In this document: piece by piece, positions 23,883 through 33,048 of the stretch
Position numbering within the stretch: position 1 is the first letter of the stretch
Layout: every line of letters begins with the position of its first letter
Assembly (NCBI RefSeq): GCF_016924665.1
Contig: NZ_JAFFJT010000033.1
Location: forward strand, 1 to 61,867
Length of the DNA: 61,867 bases
DNA from: Nocardioides sp. SYSU D00038
GTDB lineage: Bacteria > Actinomycetota > Actinomycetes > Propionibacteriales > Nocardioidaceae
Reading direction: 5' to 3'
The notes under the pieces: model-generated
What the model saw: the letters and a program-made list of their open reading frames with translations, nothing else
The model's database searches: none
What the model was told of the DNA's origin: nothing
Made by a program: the position numbers and the translations under genes

Positions 23883-25016
23883 TCAGGTGCGGCTGATGAC
23901 CAGCACGGCCCGGTCGTCCTCCTGCGAGCCCAGCGCGTCGACCAGGGCGGCGGCCGCCCCCCGGCTGAAGGTGCCGCGGAGCACCTGCTCGGCCTCGCCG
24001 AGCATCCGGTCGATGCCGAGGTCGATGTCGCGCCGCGGCTCCTCGACCATGCCGTCGGTGTAGAGGAAGACCGCGTCGCCGCGGCCCAGACGGCCGGTCA
24101 CCGGCACGAACTCGGCGTCCTCGAGCAGGCCGAGGATCGGTCCCTCGGACCGCAGCACCGTCCAGCGGCCGGAGCCGGCGGTGCGCAGCGCGGCGGGCGG
24201 GTGCCCGGCGGTGCGGATCTCGTAGCCGCCGGTGCCGAGGTCGACCGAGATGTGGATGGCGGTCGCGAAGCCCTCGGCCCAGCCCTGCTGGAGGAGGTAG
24301 TCGTTGGCGGCCGGCAGGAAGTCGCGCGGCGGCAGCGCGCCCAGCAGGCCGCCGAAGGCGCCGGACAGCAGCAGCGCCCGGGTGCCGGCCTGCTCGCCCT
24401 TGCCGCTGACGTCGACCAGGGCGATCTCCAGCCGGTCGTGCGCGGGCCTGGTGGCGACCACGAAGTCGCCGGCGAACGCCGTGCCGCCGGCCGAGCGGAG
24501 CGCGGACTCGACGTGCCACCCGTCGGGGAGGGCGGGGATGCCGCCCTGCTTGAGGATCCGGTCGCGGAGGTCGACGAACATCGACTCGCCGGTCGCGCCC
24601 GCCACGCCGAGCCGGGCCCGCCGCCAGGAGAAGACGACGACGATCGCCATCATCAGCAGCTGGATGCCGGCCGCCCCCCAGGACCGAGTGGTGATGTCGC
24701 CGAGGTCGCCCTTCTGAGCCACCAGCGTCAGCCCCAGCATCACCAGGAGGTAGCCGACGAACCACGGCAGCTGGCGCGGCGAGAGCAGCAGGCTGGCCAG
24801 CAGCAGCGGCACCATCAGGCTGGTGAACGGCATGACGTCGGGCGCGAGGAAGACCAGCAGCACGATCACCAGGACGACCAGGCACAGCAGCGCGAAGAGC
24901 TGGTGAGCGACCGTCCAGCCGCGTCGCGACAGGGTGCGCGCGACCCGACGACGCGGCGGCGTGCGCCGCGCGGTGCGAGGACCCGACCGGGGGCGCCGGG
25001 CCGTCTGGACGGTCAT
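23883..25016 (-). CDS. PP2C-type serine phosphatase, SpoIIE family, membrane bound
   Basis: A 377-residue protein with a basic N-terminus, about four transmembrane helices (roughly 36-57, 64-80, 84-100 and 115-130) and a C-terminal SpoIIE domain. Metal-binding acidic residues are seen in GGTAFAGDFV, ALVDVSGKGEQAG, FLYTDGMVE and EDDRAVLV. Such phosphatases usually act on anti-sigma factor antagonists in partner-switching systems, but no kinase or antagonist gene is adjacent. Start ATG 25016 has GGAG 4 nt upstream. Confidence 0.88.
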   Translation of the reverse strand: MTVQTARRPRSGPRTARRTPPRRRVARTLSRRGWTVAHQLFALLCLVVLVIVLLVFLAPDVMPFTSLMVPLLLASLLLSPRQLPWFVGYLLVMLGLTLVAQKGDLGDITTRSWGAAGIQLLMMAIVVVFSWRRARLGVAGATGESMFVDLRDRILKQGGIPALPDGWHVESALRSAGGTAFAGDFVVATRPAHDRLEIALVDVSGKGEQAGTRALLLSGAFGGLLGALPPRDFLPAANDYLLQQGWAEGFATAIHISVDLGTGGYEIRTAGHPPAALRTAGSGRWTVLRSEGPILGLLEDAEFVPVTGRLGRGDAVFLYTDGMVEEPRRDIDLGIDRMLGEAEQVLRGTFSRGAAAALVDALGSQEDDRAVLVISRT

Positions 25017-25050
25017 CGTGCTCCGGACGTCGTGGGGGGCGGTTGCTCCC

Positions 25051-25899
25051 TCACTGTAGGGCCCGCGAGCGGAAGGTGCGCTGGCAATGGCCGCACCAGA
25101 ACAGGTTCCTGCCCTCCAGCACGTCGGTGCGCACCTTGGTGCCGCAGACCAGGCAGGGCTGGCCGGTGCGTCGGTAGACGTAGACCTCGCCGCCGTGGTC
25201 GTCGCGGCGCGGCTCGCGCCCCATCGCCTCCGGGGTGTGCTCGGGTCGCACGGTGTCGATCCGACCGGTGCGCACGCCCTCGTGCATCAGCTCCACCAGG
25301 TCGTCCCACATCGCCTGCCACTGGCCGACGCGCAGCGTGCTGCCCGGCCGCAACGGGTGCATCCGGTGCCGGAAGAGCAGCTCGGCGCGGTAGACGTTGC
25401 CGACGCCCGCGAGCACCTTCTGGTCCATGAGCAGGGCCCCCACCGGCTTGCGGCTGCGGCGGATCCGCTCCCAGGCGTCGCGCCAGTCGGCGTCGTCGCG
25501 CAGCGGGTCGGGGCCCGAGCGGGCCACGAGGGCGTCGCGCTGCTCGACGGTCATCAGCTCGCACGCGATCGCGCCGCGCAGGTCGGCGAAGGCCCAGCCG
25601 TCCTCGCGCTCGGCGGCCAGGCGCAGCCGCACCTGGCCGACCGGAGGCGGCAGGTCGTCGTAGCCGGTGTGGACGTCGAAGGTGCCGATCAGCCCGAGGT
25701 GGACGTGGACGAACCGCTCGCCGGCGAGCTCGACGAACAGGTTCTTGCCCCATGCCTCGGCGCCCTCGAGCACCGCTCCGTCGAGCAGCGCCGCCGACTC
25801 GGCGAACCGGCCCTGCGGGCTGCCGACGCGCACCGGGCGACCGGCGAAGGCGTCCGCGAGGTCGATGGCCAGCCGGTGGAGGGTGTGCCCCTCAGGCAT
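25051..25899 (-). CDS. DNA glycosylase/AP lyase, Fpg/Nei family
   Basis: Removes oxidised bases and cuts the abasic strand. The 282-residue protein starts MPEGH, placing the catalytic Pro at residue 2 after Met removal and Glu at 3; the PEGH start is typical of Nei (endonuclease VIII) rather than Fpg (PELPE). The middle has GVGNVYRAE, and a C4 zinc finger at the C-terminus reads CLVC...CGHC. Start ATG 25899 is fixed by the need for an N-terminal Pro. It overlaps the rpiB stop by 8 bp, so the two are coupled. Confidence 0.92.
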   Translation of the reverse strand: MPEGHTLHRLAIDLADAFAGRPVRVGSPQGRFAESAALLDGAVLEGAEAWGKNLFVELAGERFVHVHLGLIGTFDVHTGYDDLPPPVGQVRLRLAAEREDGWAFADLRGAIACELMTVEQRDALVARSGPDPLRDDADWRDAWERIRRSRKPVGALLMDQKVLAGVGNVYRAELLFRHRMHPLRPGSTLRVGQWQAMWDDLVELMHEGVRTGRIDTVRPEHTPEAMGREPRRDDHGGEVYVYRRTGQPCLVCGTKVRTDVLEGRNLFWCGHCQRTFRSRALQ

Positions 25900-26401
25900 C
25901 GGGTCCGCGCCCGGCGGCCGACGCCGGCAGGGGCGGCAGCTCCCGGGTCTGCTCGTAGTCACCCATCATCGCGATCCGCCGCACGTGCCGCTCGTCGCCG
26001 CTGAACGGCTCGGCCAGGAAGACCTCGACGAACCGGGTCATGTCGTCGAGCGAGTGCATCCGGCCGCCGACCGAGACCACCTGCGCGTCGTTGTGCTGAC
26101 GGGCCAGCCGGGCGGTCTCCTCCGACCAGACCAGCGCGCAGCGGATGCCGGCGACCTTGTTGGCCGCCATCTGCTCCCCGTTGCCCGAACCGCCCACGAC
26201 GACACCGAGGCTGTCGAGGCCCTCGGCCCGGTCGCGCGCCACCCCCTCGGCCGCCCGGAGGCAGAACACGGGGTAGTCGTCGAGGGCGTCGTGGACGAAC
26301 GGGCCGTGGTCGACCGGCTCGTAGCCGTGGTCGGCGAGCCAGGCCACCAAGTGGTCCTTGAGGTCGAGTCCGGCGTGGTCGGAGCCGAGGTGCACGCGCA
26401 T
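25892..26401 (-). CDS. rpiB: Ribose-5-phosphate isomerase B
   Basis: Interconverts ribulose-5-phosphate and ribose-5-phosphate. The 169-residue protein has the RpiB N-terminal motif GSDHAGLDLK and GGSGNGEQMAANK, whose Glu marks the mycobacterial type of RpiB (Glu as catalytic base instead of Cys). I chose the ATG at 26401 because GAGAGG lies 9 nt upstream; ATG 26410 would add MPP. It precedes and overlaps the Nei-type glycosylase gene. Confidence 0.93.
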   Translation of the reverse strand: MRVHLGSDHAGLDLKDHLVAWLADHGYEPVDHGPFVHDALDDYPVFCLRAAEGVARDRAEGLDSLGVVVGGSGNGEQMAANKVAGIRCALVWSEETARLARQHNDAQVVSVGGRMHSLDDMTRFVEVFLAEPFSGDERHVRRIAMMGDYEQTRELPPLPASAAGRGPDA

Positions 26402-26414
26402 GGGCGGCATCCTC

Positions 26415-27305
26415 TCAACCGCCGTGGACGGCGAGGAAGCCGGCCACCTGCCGCAGCGCGACCTCGGCGGCCGGGAACTCCGAGGGGTGCCGCCAGAAGC
26501 CGTGCAGCTGTCCCTGGTAGCGGGCCGAGACCACCTCGACGCCCTCCTCGGCGAGCCGTCGGGCCAGCTCCTCGGCCTCGTCGACCAGCGGGTCGTGCTC
26601 GGCGGTGACCACCAGGGTCGGGGGCAGGGTGCCGAGTCGGGTGGAGCGCAGCGGCGCCAGGTCGGGGTGGACCAGGTCGTCGGGGCCGCCGGCGTACTGC
26701 TCCCAGTACCACGCGGCCTCGCGCGGGTCGAAGCCGTTGCCGGTGGCGGCGTACGACGGGAAGCCGCCCTCCGGGTCGAGGAACGGGTAGATGAGCACCG
26801 CCGCGGCGAAGCGGCCCGGGTGGCGCAGCGCCGCCACCAGGGCGAGGTTCGCGCCCGCGCTGTCGCCGTGGACGTACGCCGGGCCGGCGAGCCCGTGCTC
26901 GTCGGCGGCCCGGTCGAGCCACCCGACGACGGTGGAGAGGTCGTCGGGGGCCGCCGGGAACGGGTGCTCGGGCGGGCGTCGGTAGTCGACGCTCACGACG
27001 GCCAGGCCGGTGCGGTTCGCGAGCCGGCGGCAGGCGGGGTCGTGTACCTCGACGTCGTGGAACACGAAGCCGCCGCCGTGGGCGTGCACCATGACACCGG
27101 GCCGGGCACCCGCGGGGCGGTAGAGCCGCACCGGCACGCCGTCGGCGTCGAGGTCGACGACCTCGGCGACGTCCTCGCGGGGCTCGCCGAGCGCCGCCTC
27201 GCGGGCGGTCGCCCGGGCGGCCGCGACGTCGTAGCCCTCGGTCCAGACCGGCACGTCGTCGGCCGACTGCTCCAGCGCGCGGCGCGACTCGGGGAAGAGC
27301 GCCAT
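26415..27305 (-). CDS. Alpha/beta-hydrolase, hormone-sensitive-lipase family
   Basis: A 296-residue esterase of family IV. It has the oxyanion motif HGGG (76-79), nucleophile S149 in GDSAG, a likely Asp in AEHDPL and His in LHGFW. Acts on short acyl esters in characterised relatives. The ATG overlaps the stop of the LURP-one-like gene (TGATG), so the two are translationally coupled. It ends 13 nt before rpiB, suggesting a transcript 27874 to 25051. Confidence 0.88.
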   Translation of the reverse strand: MALFPESRRALEQSADDVPVWTEGYDVAAARATAREAALGEPREDVAEVVDLDADGVPVRLYRPAGARPGVMVHAHGGGFVFHDVEVHDPACRRLANRTGLAVVSVDYRRPPEHPFPAAPDDLSTVVGWLDRAADEHGLAGPAYVHGDSAGANLALVAALRHPGRFAAAVLIYPFLDPEGGFPSYAATGNGFDPREAAWYWEQYAGGPDDLVHPDLAPLRSTRLGTLPPTLVVTAEHDPLVDEAEELARRLAEEGVEVVSARYQGQLHGFWRHPSEFPAAEVALRQVAGFLAVHGG

Positions 27306-27874
27306 CAGCGGGCCATCAGCGCGTCGAGGCCCACGGCGATCGCGGCGGCGACCCGGAAGTCGACCCGCTCGTCGGGCACGTGGACGGTGTAGCGGTCGCG
27401 CACCGAGCCCTGCCGCTCGACGGCGAGCAGCGGCTGCCCGTCGGGCTGCACGAAGTCGAAGTGGATCGGCAGGAACGGGATGTCGAGGAAGCGCCGCACC
27501 AGCGCGACCAGCTGGCTCCGCTCCTGGCCGGTGCCGGTGTAGCCCGGGCCCTCGACGTGGAAGGTCGAGCGCAGCAGGCTGGCCCCGAAGTCCTTGCGGA
27601 AGAAGCCGAGCGGCTGCCGGGCCTCGTCGTAGATGTCGTAGCCGGCGTTGAGGTCGAGCTTGCGACGAGCCTTGAAGCTGAACACCGGCCGGGCCCTGGT
27701 CGCGTCGGTGTAGAACGTGACCTCCTCCTTGAACGCCATCCGCTTCTGCTCGGCGTGGCCCATCAGCTGGCCGGGCGTCCCGTCGGGGTTGACGGCGAAG
27801 AGCTGGTACTTGTTGGTGGTCATGGCGAACTTCTGCATGACGTAGAAGGTCGGCAGGTACATGGCGGCGGTCAT
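27305..27874 (-). CDS. LURP-one-related / scramblase-like protein
   Basis: A 189-residue protein resembling the LURP-one-related (tubby-like barrel) family: FKEEVTFYTD, FSFKARRKLDLNAGYDIYDE and PLGFFRKDFGASLLRSTFHVE follow the repeated beta-strand pattern of that fold. No catalytic residues are known for the family and its bacterial role is undefined. ATG 27874 has TAGCCT (27881-27886) 6 nt upstream, consistent with leaderless transcription. It is first in a probable operon with an esterase, rpiB and a Nei-type glycosylase. Confidence 0.7.
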   Translation of the reverse strand: MTAAMYLPTFYVMQKFAMTTNKYQLFAVNPDGTPGQLMGHAEQKRMAFKEEVTFYTDATRARPVFSFKARRKLDLNAGYDIYDEARQPLGFFRKDFGASLLRSTFHVEGPGYTGTGQERSQLVALVRRFLDIPFLPIHFDFVQPDGQPLLAVERQGSVRDRYTVHVPDERVDFRVAAAIAVGLDALMAR

Positions 27875-27897
27875 GGACTCAGGCTAGTGAGGTCGCG

Positions 27898-28509
27898 TCA
27901 GCGCGACTCCACCGCCAGCCGGCCGCCGAGCAGCGCGAACGACGCCGCGAACCCCTTCCGGAGCCGGTCGACCAGCCGCGGCCGCGCCAGCACCCGGTCG
28001 CGGACGGCGGCCGCGCAGGCGCCGTAGGCCGCGAACACCACGAAGGTCATCGCCATGAACACCGCGCTGAGCAGCAGCATCCGCCACAGCGACCCGGGCT
28101 CCCCCGCCGGCACGAACTGGGGCAGGAACGCGAAGAAGAAGATCGTGAGCTTGGGGTTGAGCAGGTTGAGGGTGATCCCCGACCAGATGACCGCGCGCCG
28201 GCTGGCCGGCGAGGCGTCCTCGTCGACGGAGAGCGCGCCGGTGTCGCGCCAGGTCGACCACGCCATCCACAGCAGGTAGGCCACGCCGGCGTACTTGAGC
28301 GCCTGGAAGGCGACGCCGCTGGCGTGCAGCAGGGCGGCCAGGCCGGTCACGGCCGCGACCAGGTGGGGCACCGTGCCGAGGGTGCAGGCGAACGCCGCCA
28401 GCACCGCGGCCCGGGTGCCGCGGGTCAGCCCGGCCGCCAGCGTGAACAGCGCCCCGGTGCCGGGCGTCGCCACGATGACGAACGACGTGACGAGGAAGGC
28501 CAGGGTCAT
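27898..28509 (-). CDS. LysE/RhtB family exporter
   Basis: A 203-residue membrane protein with about six hydrophobic helices and the family signatures ATPGTGALFTLAAGLTRG near the N-terminus and GITLNLLNPKLTIFFFAFLPQFV in the middle. The family exports amino acids or homoserine lactone-like compounds; the substrate here is unknown. ATG 28509 is preceded by TAGGTT (28518-28523), 8 nt away. It ends 23 bp before the LURP-one-like gene start. Confidence 0.9.
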   Translation of the reverse strand: MTLAFLVTSFVIVATPGTGALFTLAAGLTRGTRAAVLAAFACTLGTVPHLVAAVTGLAALLHASGVAFQALKYAGVAYLLWMAWSTWRDTGALSVDEDASPASRRAVIWSGITLNLLNPKLTIFFFAFLPQFVPAGEPGSLWRMLLLSAVFMAMTFVVFAAYGACAAAVRDRVLARPRLVDRLRKGFAASFALLGGRLAVESR

Positions 28510-28571
28510 GCCACCGCAACCTACTCCCCGGGCAGCGATGAGTCGCGCGGGTTCGGGGGGTCGGCAGCGGC

Positions 28572-28859
28572 ATGGTGATCGTGAGCGGACACGTCCTGGT
28601 CGAGCCCGGGGACCGGGCGGCGTACCTCGAGGGCTGCACCGACGTGGTGGAGCGGGCCCGTGCGACCCCGGGCTGCCTCGACTTCGCCCTCTCGCCCGAC
28701 CTGCTCGACCCGGGCCGGGTCAACGTGCTGGAGCGCTGGTCGTCGCGCGAGGCGGTCGAGGAGTTCCGGGGGTCGGGGGTGTCGGCCGGGCAGGCGGCGG
28801 TGATCAGGTCGGCGGTCGTGACGGAGCACGAGGTCACCGCGGAGCGCCGGCTGTCCTGA
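28572..28859 (+). CDS. Antibiotic biosynthesis monooxygenase (ABM) domain protein
   Basis: A 95-residue single-domain dimeric alpha/beta-barrel protein. The pattern VxPGDRAAYLEG, ARATPGCLDFALSPD and NVLERWSSREAVEEF is typical of ABM/YgiN-like proteins, some of which are quinol or small-molecule monooxygenases. No dedicated pathway lies next to it. The start ATG has no clear ribosome-binding site. Confidence 0.85.
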   Translation: MVIVSGHVLVEPGDRAAYLEGCTDVVERARATPGCLDFALSPDLLDPGRVNVLERWSSREAVEEFRGSGVSAGQAAVIRSAVVTEHEVTAERRLS

Positions 28860-28926
28860 GCGCCACGCGCGTCTCGCCGCGTCCGGTGCTGACCCGCACC
28901 CGCCCGATGGGTCATGCTTCGTTGCC

Positions 28927-31050
28927 ATGACCACCCGCACGCCGGCGGTGCTGCTGGCCCTCGCCCTCGGCACCGCGACCCTGGCCGCCGTCGCCCCCGC
29001 CCCCGCCTCGGCCGGGACGGCCGCGACCACCCGGGCGATGCCCGCGCAGGCCCGGGGCGTCGTGCTCGACTCGACCTACTACAGCCGGCCGCCCGCGCTG
29101 CTGGGTGGCGCCGAGCGCGCCGAGCCGGAGGAGGGCGGCGGGCCGCGGCGGGCGGGCGCGCGGCCCGAGCCGCCGCCCACGCGCGGCGTCGTCACCGGAC
29201 GGGTCGTGGGGCCGGCCGGCAAGCCGATCCGCAACGCCCTGGTGATGGGCATCCGCTACTCCGACCTCGGGGCGCCGATCGACCTGACCACCGAGAAGCG
29301 CGTCGTGGCCCGCACGGGCAAGAAGGGCACCTTCCGGCTCAAGCAGCTGCGGCGGCCGTACCTGGTGCGCATCTGCAAGGACCAGCAGCGCTCGCAGGAG
29401 TGCACCGACGACCTCGCGGTCAAGCACTTCACGCCGACCTGGGTGGGGCCCGACGGCGTCACCACCTCGTGGCTGCGCCACTCCCGGATGTTCGCGCCGA
29501 AGCGCAAGGGGCGCTCGCTCGGCACCGTGAAGGTGAAGTCGTCGGCGGTGCTCTCCGGCACCTTCACCGACGGCGCCAACCGCACCGTCCTGCTCACCCG
29601 CGGCAACGGGTCCGTCGCGGCGCGCACCACCACCGACGCCAGCGGTCGCTACCGGTTCGAAGTCGCCCCCGGGGGCTACCGGGTCGAGGCCGACCGCCAC
29701 GAGGGGCTGCGCACCCGGCACACGGTGCCGGGCTACCGGTCCCCCGCGCTGCGGCTCAAGCCCGGCCGGATCACCTACCACTCGTTCCGCACCCGCCACG
29801 CCGGCGTCGTGCGCGGGGTCGTCCGCTCCAACGGCAGCCCGGTCGCCGGTGAGTTCATCGCGATCACCACGCCGGCCGGCGAGTTCGCGGCCGGCGTCGT
29901 GACCGACGGGCAGGGCCGCTACGCCGTCACCTCGCTGCGTCCCGGCCCCTACGTCGTGCGCACCTCGGCGGCGTACTCCTCCCACGTCCCGGCCGCCCGG
30001 TCGGTCCGGCCCGCGGCGGCCGGCGAGAAGGTCGTGGACCTCGACCTCGCCCAGGGGGCCGCGATCGAGTTCTCGGCCTCCGACCCCACCGGCCACGGCG
30101 TCATCGACGCGGAGCTGCGCAACGCCGCGGGGCGGGTGCAGAAGACCTACCTCGGCAACCCGGCCGACGAGCCCGGCGGCAAGGTCGTCCTCACCGGGCT
30201 GCCCGCCGGCTCCTACAAGCTCTACCTGCGCCGCGGCGTCGACGTGCTCGCCCAGCCCGAGCAGACCGAGTTCCCGTGGGCGGTCGAGGAGTTCACGATC
30301 AACAACGTGGTCAAGTCGCTCGGCGCGATCGCGCTCGACCAGCCGACCAAGAACGTCACCGGCCGACTGCCGCGCGGCGCCCAGGTGAAGATCACCGCCC
30401 ACCCCGAGGACGTCTGGCTGCGCGCCGACTACGTCGCCGGCCCCTACGCCACCCCGATGGCGCTGAACTGGACCGAGCAGGGCAGCTCCGCCGGCACCTA
30501 CACGGTGCGCGGCATGGTGCCCGGCCGCTACGGCGCCCTGGTCACCACCGCGTTCGTGCAGCCGCCCACGGGCCGCTCCCGCCTCGGCGGCAACTGGGCC
30601 ACCCAGCGGGTCGAGGTGCAGGTCAACGGTCCCGCGCCGGTGCTCGGCTTCACGCCGGCGAAGGGGGCCACGGTCCGCGCCAAGCTGCGCTACGCCGCCT
30701 CGAAGCGACGCGTGATCGCGCCGATCGGGCTGCAGGTCGTCGACAGCGGCGACGACCAGTGGCAGCTCGACACCGTCTCGGGCCGGCAGCGGCAGGGCAC
30801 GGCGACCAAGGTCGACCGCCTGCACCCCGGCCGCGCGCTGGTGCGGCTGTTCGACCTCGACCGGTTCTACCTCGACCACCCCGACGAGCTCACCAACGAC
30901 GAGCTGGTCGCCTCGGCCCGGCTCGCCGAGCCCGGCACGCCGTACTGGCTGTCCACCAAGCCGCGCACGGTCCGCCTCCAGCGGGCCCGCACCAGCAACC
31001 TGGGCTGGATCGACGTGCGGCTGCGCGGAGTCCCGAAGAACCAGCGCTAG
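28927..31050 (+). CDS. Large secreted protein with carboxypeptidase-regulatory-like repeats
   Basis: A 707-residue protein with a Sec signal peptide (hydrophobic 7-22, cleavage probably after APASA near residue 29). The mature part contains several beta-sandwich modules with GxVxxxxGxPVxxAxVxxxxxxG and TDGQGRYAVTSLRPGPYVV-type patterns, typical of CarboxypepD_reg/CnaB-like domains. No sortase motif or C-terminal anchor is visible. A surface or extracellular adhesive/scaffold role is plausible but not shown. A CATGCT hexamer lies 8 nt before the ATG. Confidence 0.8.
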   Translation: MTTRTPAVLLALALGTATLAAVAPAPASAGTAATTRAMPAQARGVVLDSTYYSRPPALLGGAERAEPEEGGGPRRAGARPEPPPTRGVVTGRVVGPAGKPIRNALVMGIRYSDLGAPIDLTTEKRVVARTGKKGTFRLKQLRRPYLVRICKDQQRSQECTDDLAVKHFTPTWVGPDGVTTSWLRHSRMFAPKRKGRSLGTVKVKSSAVLSGTFTDGANRTVLLTRGNGSVAARTTTDASGRYRFEVAPGGYRVEADRHEGLRTRHTVPGYRSPALRLKPGRITYHSFRTRHAGVVRGVVRSNGSPVAGEFIAITTPAGEFAAGVVTDGQGRYAVTSLRPGPYVVRTSAAYSSHVPAARSVRPAAAGEKVVDLDLAQGAAIEFSASDPTGHGVIDAELRNAAGRVQKTYLGNPADEPGGKVVLTGLPAGSYKLYLRRGVDVLAQPEQTEFPWAVEEFTINNVVKSLGAIALDQPTKNVTGRLPRGAQVKITAHPEDVWLRADYVAGPYATPMALNWTEQGSSAGTYTVRGMVPGRYGALVTTAFVQPPTGRSRLGGNWATQRVEVQVNGPAPVLGFTPAKGATVRAKLRYAASKRRVIAPIGLQVVDSGDDQWQLDTVSGRQRQGTATKVDRLHPGRALVRLFDLDRFYLDHPDELTNDELVASARLAEPGTPYWLSTKPRTVRLQRARTSNLGWIDVRLRGVPKNQR

Positions 31051-31078
31051 GCGGCGTCGGACGGGCTGTGCGGGCCGC

Positions 31079-32872
31079 TCAGTCGGTGAGCCGGTCGAGC
31101 TCCTCGTCGACGACCGCGACGTCGAGCTTGGTGAAGATCGGCGACGGCTTGGCGACCGGCCGGCCCACCTCGAGCGGGTGCCGGCGCCAGGCGGGCGCAC
31201 CGGTGTAGTCGCCGGTGATCACGGGGTAGGCGCGGCCGTCGTCGAGGTCCTCGACCTCCTCCAGCCGCGGCATCGGCGCGACCTCTCCCTTGCCGCCCAG
31301 CGCCCGGTCGACCTCGTTGGCCGAGAACGGCAGGAACGGCGAGAGCACCAGGTTGAGGTCGGCGACGCACTGCGCCACGACGTGCAGGATCGTGCCCAGC
31401 CGCTCGCGCTGGTCGTCACCCTTGAGCTTCCAGGGCTCGGAGTCGGAGACGTACTTGTTGACCTCGGCGACCGCCCGCATCGCCTCGCCGACCGCCTGCT
31501 TCTGGCGGTGCCGGGCGATCAGGTCGCCGACGGTGGTGAACGCCGCCTCGGCCGCGGCCAGCACGGCCTCGTCCTCGGGCGTCAGCTCGCCGGCGGCCGG
31601 GATCTCGCCGAAGTTCTTGGCGATCAGGGTGGCGGTGCGGTTGACCAGGTTGCCCCAGCCTGCGACCAGCTCGTCGTTGGTGCGCCGCACGAACTCCGCC
31701 CAGGTGAAGTCGGCGTCCTGGTTCTCGGGGCCGGCGGCCGCGACGAAGTAGCGGAACGCGTCGGGCTGGTAGCGGCTGAGCAGGTCGCGGACGTAGATCA
31801 CGACCTTCTTGGACGACGAGAACTTCCGCCCCTCCATGGTGAGGAACTCCGAGCTCACCACCTCGGTGGGCAGGTTGAGCTCGCCGTACTGGCGCGGCGT
31901 GCCACCCCGGCTGCCCCTGCCGGAGTAGGCCAGCAGCTCCGCCGGCCAGATCTGGCTGTGGAAGGTGATGTTGTCCTTGCCCATGAAGTAGTACGACAGC
32001 GCCTCGGGGTCGTTCCACCAGCGCCGCCAGGCCTCCGGGTCCCCGGAGCGCCGGGCCCACTCGATCGACGCCGAGAGGTAGCCGACCACGGCGTCGAACC
32101 AGACGTAGAGCTTCTTGGTGGGGTTGTCGCGCCAGCCGTCGAGCGGCACCGCGATGCCCCAGTCGATGTCGCGCGTCATCGCCCGCGGCCGGATCTCCTT
32201 GAGGATGTTCTGGCTGAACCGGATCACGTTGGGCCGCCACAGCCCGGTCGCCTCGCGCTCGTCGAGCCACTCGCCCAGCGCGTCGGCCAGCGCCGGCAGG
32301 TCGAGGAAGAAGTGCTGGGTCTCGATGAACTCGGGGGTCTCGCCGTTGATCCGCGACACCGGGTTCTTCAGGTCGGCGGGGTCGAGCTGCCTGCCGCAGT
32401 TGTCGCACTGGTCGCCGCGGGCGCCGTCGTAGCCGCAGATCGGGCAGGTGCCCTCGATGTAGCGGTCGGGCAGCGTGCGGCCGGTCGAGGGCGAGATCGC
32501 GCCGTACGTCGTCTGCTCGACGAAGTAGCCGTTGGCGTGGACGCCGAGGAACAGCTCCTGCACGACCGCGTGGTGGTTGGCCGTGGTGGTGCGGGTGTAG
32601 AGGTCGTAGGTGCAGCCCAGCGCGACCAGGTCCTCGGCGATCAGCCGGTGGTTGCGGTCGGCCAGCTCCTGCGGCGACAGCCCGGCCTCGTCGGCGGCGA
32701 TCAGGATCGGGGTGCCGTGCTCGTCGGAGCCGGAGACCATCAGCACGTCGTGGCCCGCCATCCGCGAGTACCTGCTGAAGACGTCGGAGGGCACGCCGAA
32801 CCCGGCGACGTGGCCGATGTGGCGCGGGCCGTTGGCGTACGGCCAGGCGACGGCGGACAGGACGGTGCTCAT
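31079..32872 (-). CDS. metG: Methionine--tRNA ligase
   Basis: The 597-residue class I synthetase has HIGH at 18-21, the KFSSSK form of the KMSKS loop, and a four-cysteine zinc knuckle CPICGYDGARGDQCDNCG. It lacks the C-terminal tRNA-binding domain found in longer MetRS proteins. Start ATG 32872 has TAGGCT at 32879-32884, 6 nt upstream. It is convergent with the secreted repeat protein (28-bp gap). Confidence 0.95.
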   Translation of the reverse strand: MSTVLSAVAWPYANGPRHIGHVAGFGVPSDVFSRYSRMAGHDVLMVSGSDEHGTPILIAADEAGLSPQELADRNHRLIAEDLVALGCTYDLYTRTTTANHHAVVQELFLGVHANGYFVEQTTYGAISPSTGRTLPDRYIEGTCPICGYDGARGDQCDNCGRQLDPADLKNPVSRINGETPEFIETQHFFLDLPALADALGEWLDEREATGLWRPNVIRFSQNILKEIRPRAMTRDIDWGIAVPLDGWRDNPTKKLYVWFDAVVGYLSASIEWARRSGDPEAWRRWWNDPEALSYYFMGKDNITFHSQIWPAELLAYSGRGSRGGTPRQYGELNLPTEVVSSEFLTMEGRKFSSSKKVVIYVRDLLSRYQPDAFRYFVAAAGPENQDADFTWAEFVRRTNDELVAGWGNLVNRTATLIAKNFGEIPAAGELTPEDEAVLAAAEAAFTTVGDLIARHRQKQAVGEAMRAVAEVNKYVSDSEPWKLKGDDQRERLGTILHVVAQCVADLNLVLSPFLPFSANEVDRALGGKGEVAPMPRLEEVEDLDDGRAYPVITGDYTGAPAWRRHPLEVGRPVAKPSPIFTKLDVAVVDEELDRLTD

Positions 32873-32917
32873 GGGGCCAGCCTAGGGTCCGGGCGGGCGA
32901 CCCCGTGACGCGGCGCC

Positions 32918-33039
<122 letters not shown>

Positions 33040-33048
33040 ACGCCTGGG

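Noticed and set aside
22279..24063. 594-codon open frame antisense to tig and the tRNAs
   Set aside because: Runs through both tRNA genes and mirrors tig; not a gene.
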